From: Nitrospira sp. | GTDB taxonomy: Bacteria; Nitrospirota; Nitrospiria; Nitrospirales; Nitrospiraceae | Length of the DNA stretch: 64,000 nucleotides | NCBI GenBank assembly: GCA_005116745.1 | Contig: SWDS01000007.1 | Location: 160,317 to 224,316, forward strand | Direction: 5' to 3' | In this document: positions 61,477-64,000 of the stretch, piece by piece | How positions within the stretch are numbered: the first letter of the stretch is position 1 | How the letters are laid out: the number at the start of each line of letters is the position of its first letter | Notes under the pieces: generated by a model | Databases searched by the model: none | What the model was told of the DNA's origin: nothing | Seen by the model: the letters and a program-made list of their open reading frames with translations, nothing else | Position numbers and translations under genes: made by a program

Positions 61477-62469
61477 TCAGAAGGGTTTTGCCCTGTAACC
61501 ATCATCGTGGCCTGACTCGTCCTCATGTCGGCTCCTCTCTCGCAGTTCTCTTTCGACTTCCACACGGCGTCGTTCTGCCACAATCATTCGGTCAAGCTCT
61601 GCCATGTGCTCCTCAGCGAACGTTCTGACCGCCTGTCGTTCGTCTGTCAGCCAGGGCGTCAGCGCCTCTTTCTTGACCCGCCATGCTTCCGCCAGCCTGA
61701 ATTCACCGGAGACTGAGGCCATGCTGGGGCTATTGATGAGGGTCCGGACTGCTCCTATTTTGTGATCGTCATGGGAAAAACGCGACACAATCTCTTTCAA
61801 GACACCGTCGATGGATGTCGAACCGAGATAGTTCTGGAGAATCGCCAGAGAGAAATCTGCCTCCCTGTCGCCGCCAGCTTTGACCAACTTGCCAAGCGCT
61901 GCTGCAAACTCGGGAGTGCATGTGGGAAACGCTCTGTTGAGCAGGCTCCCTCCTCGAAAGCGGAATTCCGCTCGGTCTTGAGCGAACCACGCCAGTCCCT
62001 TGCTCATGGCGAGTTCAGGATCTTTTGCCAGCACCGCTTCCAAGCCTTGGAACTCAACCGGTGCCAGGTCGACCTGTTCTTTGTCGCTGTCCTCAGACTT
62101 TCTTGCGAAGAGAGTTGTCATCACGTGGTTGAGTCGCTGCCGTTCCGTCTCTCTGATGCGAACAAACGCCAGCCCGGCACGGTCCTCGTCCGCCCACTGC
62201 ACATCGGCCCCATCAATCATCAGCGCCCACTCCAGGCCGGGAACTGCGATACGCAGTTCTAAGGAGAGGCCAGGCAACATGAGGAGTTGGCTTTCCAGCC
62301 GGCACCCATTTCGTGAGAGATTGAGAACCATGCCTGTCCCTTCCGACTCCACAGAGCCGGACGCCATAGCCTGAAATTGCACTGCAACTCGGGGTTCAGT
62401 CCGCTGTTCCTCTCCCTTTAGATTCATGACTGATCGACGCTCCACCTTCCCATCAATGGGACATATCAT
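61477..62469 (-). CDS. PilZ domain protein with helical C-terminal region
   Basis: A 330-residue protein. The N-terminal PilZ domain (about 20-125) has RTEPRVAVQFQAM (RxxxR) and LNLSRNGCRLES (NxSxxG), so it should bind c-di-GMP. From about 130 on it is mostly helical with HEAT-like spacing (LAPVEFQGLEAVLAKDPELA, GKLVKAGGDREADFSLAILQ) and ends in an Arg/Glu-rich helix (RRRVEVERELRERSRHEDES). The start could be at 62469 or the ATG at 62427; neither has an ideal ribosome site. Compare the single-domain PilZ at 32674. Confidence 0.82.
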   Translation of the reverse strand: MICPIDGKVERRSVMNLKGEEQRTEPRVAVQFQAMASGSVESEGTGMVLNLSRNGCRLESQLLMLPGLSLELRIAVPGLEWALMIDGADVQWADEDRAGLAFVRIRETERQRLNHVMTTLFARKSEDSDKEQVDLAPVEFQGLEAVLAKDPELAMSKGLAWFAQDRAEFRFRGGSLLNRAFPTCTPEFAAALGKLVKAGGDREADFSLAILQNYLGSTSIDGVLKEIVSRFSHDDHKIGAVRTLINSPSMASVSGEFRLAEAWRVKKEALTPWLTDERQAVRTFAEEHMAELDRMIVAERRRVEVERELRERSRHEDESGHDDGYRAKPF

Positions 62470-62904
62470 TTCCCTCTCAGCACGAAATTAGGGGAGAGGA
62501 GAGGGTACGTGTTCTTGATCTCTGATTGATCCACGGCGCGTTGTTCGTTCAGGGACGCATTATCCCGCGTAGAAGAGTCAACCGGCAATAGCACTTTGAG
62601 CGGAATGAAACGAGTCGGGAACTTCTGTCTAGGAGGGCGGTTTAGGATGTAATAGGGGAGGTCTTCAACAGCCAGCCCCCTTCAGAAGATGTCTTGTTGC
62701 CTATTCCTTGGGCGGCCACGTGATAGAGCGCCCCAGGAAATTCGATGTAGAGTGGTTGAGCCATGGGTATTGTCTAGGTCACAAGCGATACAAGAAACAA
62801 GATCTGAACTCATTGATTACGTACAGATGGCCACTGCTCGGCTGGCATACACAGAATAAGACGCAACCCCCATACTTAGTCGCATGCACTCGGGATCATG
62901 TCCA
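62470..62904. other. Intergenic region with a second, more decayed RAYT remnant
   Basis: Near 62632-62690 the reverse strand reads VEDLPYYILNRPPRQKF, which lines up with GDLAYHVLNRRVGR of the RAYT start. A weakened REP-like GAGTCGGGA lies at 62612-62620. The rest of the region shows no gene. Confidence 0.6.
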
Positions 62905-63246
62905 TCAATTGATCTCGGACAAATGCTTGAGGGCGGCCTCAAGGTGTTCGACTCCCACGTCAGCGTGACCAGCTTTACTATGTGCGATGGCTTCTTTAAG
63001 GTGATGAATCCCTTCTCTCACCTCTATGCCCTTGCCACCCATCTCCGCAAAATCAAGCGCCGTCTCCGCATGCTTCACAAGCTCCTCAACATGCCCCGCT
63101 TTACCATGGGCCACTGCTTGCTTCGCGTGATCGATGGCGTGGCTCACGTTACCCGCTGCGGTCGGATAGGCATTCACCATGGGCACACTCACGAACGCTC
63201 CAAGCGCAACTACGATGAGGATGGCACGGTAGTATCTACTGATCAT
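62905..63246 (-). CDS. SmbP-like small metal-binding protein
   Basis: A 113-residue exported protein: signal peptide SRYYRAILIVVALGAFVSVP, cleavage near VNAYP, then a four-helix-type bundle built from repeats H-x3-A-x3-H-x-K-x-GH (SHAIDHAKQAVAHGKAGHVE, ELVKHAETALDF, GIHHLKEAIAHSKAGHADVG, HLEAALKHLSE). The regular His placement matches SmbP of Nitrosomonas europaea, which binds copper and other metals in the periplasm. The ATG at 63246 follows GGGGGA. It is divergent from a second SmbP-like gene at 63489. Confidence 0.85.
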   Translation of the reverse strand: MISRYYRAILIVVALGAFVSVPMVNAYPTAAGNVSHAIDHAKQAVAHGKAGHVEELVKHAETALDFAEMGGKGIEVREGIHHLKEAIAHSKAGHADVGVEHLEAALKHLSEIN

Positions 63247-63488
63247 ATTGTTTCCCCCGACATGGTTAGAATGCACGGCCTAAAAAGACTGTAGAACAAA
63301 TCAAACTCTACACAGCGTTTTCGCAAGCTGTCAAGAATGGTATGCCTCACTTCCGAGTGGGTGAACCTACAGAAACTCTATAAACTAGAAGGAGGGGGAT
63401 GGTAAAATATATACTCCCGAAAGGCGAACGGTGCTTTCTAGTGGTCCATGCAGGTCTTTTCACTTCTCTTGGGAAAGGGAGCATGCCG

Positions 63489-63875
63489 ATGAAACGATCT
63501 ACGACGCAACGAGCTGTTACGCTGGCCGGAGTCCTAGCCGTAGTCGCCACCACCGTGCTGCCGATGCAATCGGTATTCGGAGGAGGAGGCGGGGCGCGGC
63601 GTGACGTTCTGCGTCAAGAAGCGCAGAACCGCACGGACGCCCTCGATCACGCGACAGAAGTGGTGGACCATAGCAAGCAGGGTCACATAGCGGAACTCGT
63701 GGCACAGGCGGAAGCTGCGCTGCAACATGCTTTGAATGGTGGCATGGATCGCCCGCATGTGGACGAAGGGATCGCACATCTGAAAGCAGCCATTGAGCAT
63801 GGGAAAGCGGGCCATGCAGACGTGGCCACAAAACACGCAGAAACCGCTGTCATGCACCTGTCTCAGGGAAGGTAA
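63489..63875 (+). CDS. SmbP-like small metal-binding protein (second copy)
   Basis: A 128-residue exported protein: signal peptide RAVTLAGVLAVVATTVLPMQ, then a Gly-rich linker GGGGG, and His repeats NRTDALDHATEVVDHSKQGH, IAELVAQAEAALQHALNG, GIAHLKAAIEHGKAGHADVA and KHAETAVMHLSQ. It shares the H-x3-A-x3-H-x-K-x-GH plan with the gene at 62905 but carries a different linker. GGGAG lies 7 bases before ATG 63489. The frame extends to an ATG at 63399 with AGGAGG nearby, but that would bury the signal peptide. Confidence 0.85.
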   Translation: MKRSTTQRAVTLAGVLAVVATTVLPMQSVFGGGGGARRDVLRQEAQNRTDALDHATEVVDHSKQGHIAELVAQAEAALQHALNGGMDRPHVDEGIAHLKAAIEHGKAGHADVATKHAETAVMHLSQGR

Positions 63876-63933
63876 GATAGCAAGGCAACATCGCATCCAC
63901 GTATCACTCCGCCTACCGCGGCACATTCGCATA

Positions 63934-63947
63934 AAGACTCCAGACCC
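63934..63947 (+). repeat. REP-like 14-mer, variant
   Basis: AAGACTCCAGACCC, one base different from the consensus 14-mer, downstream of the second SmbP-like gene. Confidence 0.7.
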
Positions 63948-64000
63948 GAATGGCACTTACTTAACAGCTCCAGCGGTGAGGTGACGCGCAAAAGGCCGAT

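Overview
The window reads as a chromosomal segment of a Nitrospira-like bacterium (Nitrospirota). This is an inference from gene content: two SmbP-like small metal-binding proteins, a chlorite-dismutase-family heme protein, a class 1 dihydroorotate dehydrogenase without a nearby pyrK, many HD-GYP/HDOD/GGDEF/PilZ genes, and many small conserved proteins of unknown role. No rRNA gene is present. One tRNA gene (CAU anticodon) is visible.

Layout. 1-9.5 kb is a core region: the end of a MacB-type permease, an HD-GYP gene, a reverse-strand run (excisionase-like HTH, mraZ, rusA-like), an FmdB zinc ribbon and comF, an ABC ATPase overlapping pyrD, a lone LuxR-type HTH, and a large FtsX-type permease. 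9.75-19.67 kb is a genomic island bounded by an exact 47-bp direct repeat, which is the 3' part of the tRNA gene at 19624-19699. It carries a ribbon-helix-helix gene, a frameshifted tyrosine integrase, an envelope-glycan set (GT2-GtrA fusion, FAD oxidoreductase, GT39-like membrane glycosyltransferase, Asn-synthetase-like protein), an orphan IS orfA and a chimeric pseudogene.

19.8-29.2 kb is mostly housekeeping: SDR, OB-fold protein, Cld/HemQ-family protein, cinA-thpR, two exported ankyrin proteins and an old yellow enzyme. 29.3-32.7 kb is a patch of accessory DNA: toxin-antitoxin pairs, a decayed integron integrase end, a cassette-like gene with integron recombination-site halves, and a 235-bp inverted-repeat unit. 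33.2-41.5 kb is a compact forward block: recA-recX-alaS-ruvX-mltG-deoC-deoB-ridA. 41.8-46.8 kb holds a signalling trio (short protein, HDOD, degenerate REC-GGDEF) and an exported IPT/TIG plus YCF48 pair.

46.8-49 kb is an IS200/IS605 element abutting a 5'-truncated, frameshifted RND efflux gene. 49-64 kb mixes small conserved genes (yaeQ, VF530, HNH, Sel1, GDCCVxC, rhodanese, creA, GIDE-lemA, pyruvate kinase, PilZ, two SmbP-like genes) with a REP-associated tyrosine transposase, at least six REP-like 14-mers (two forming a REPIN-like pair), two RAYT remnants and a decayed rhodanese duplicate.

No CRISPR array or recognised defence system is visible. The most unusual structures are the tRNA island with its glycan cargo, the integron remnant, and the RAYT/REP system. 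All calls come from reading the sequence without database searches.
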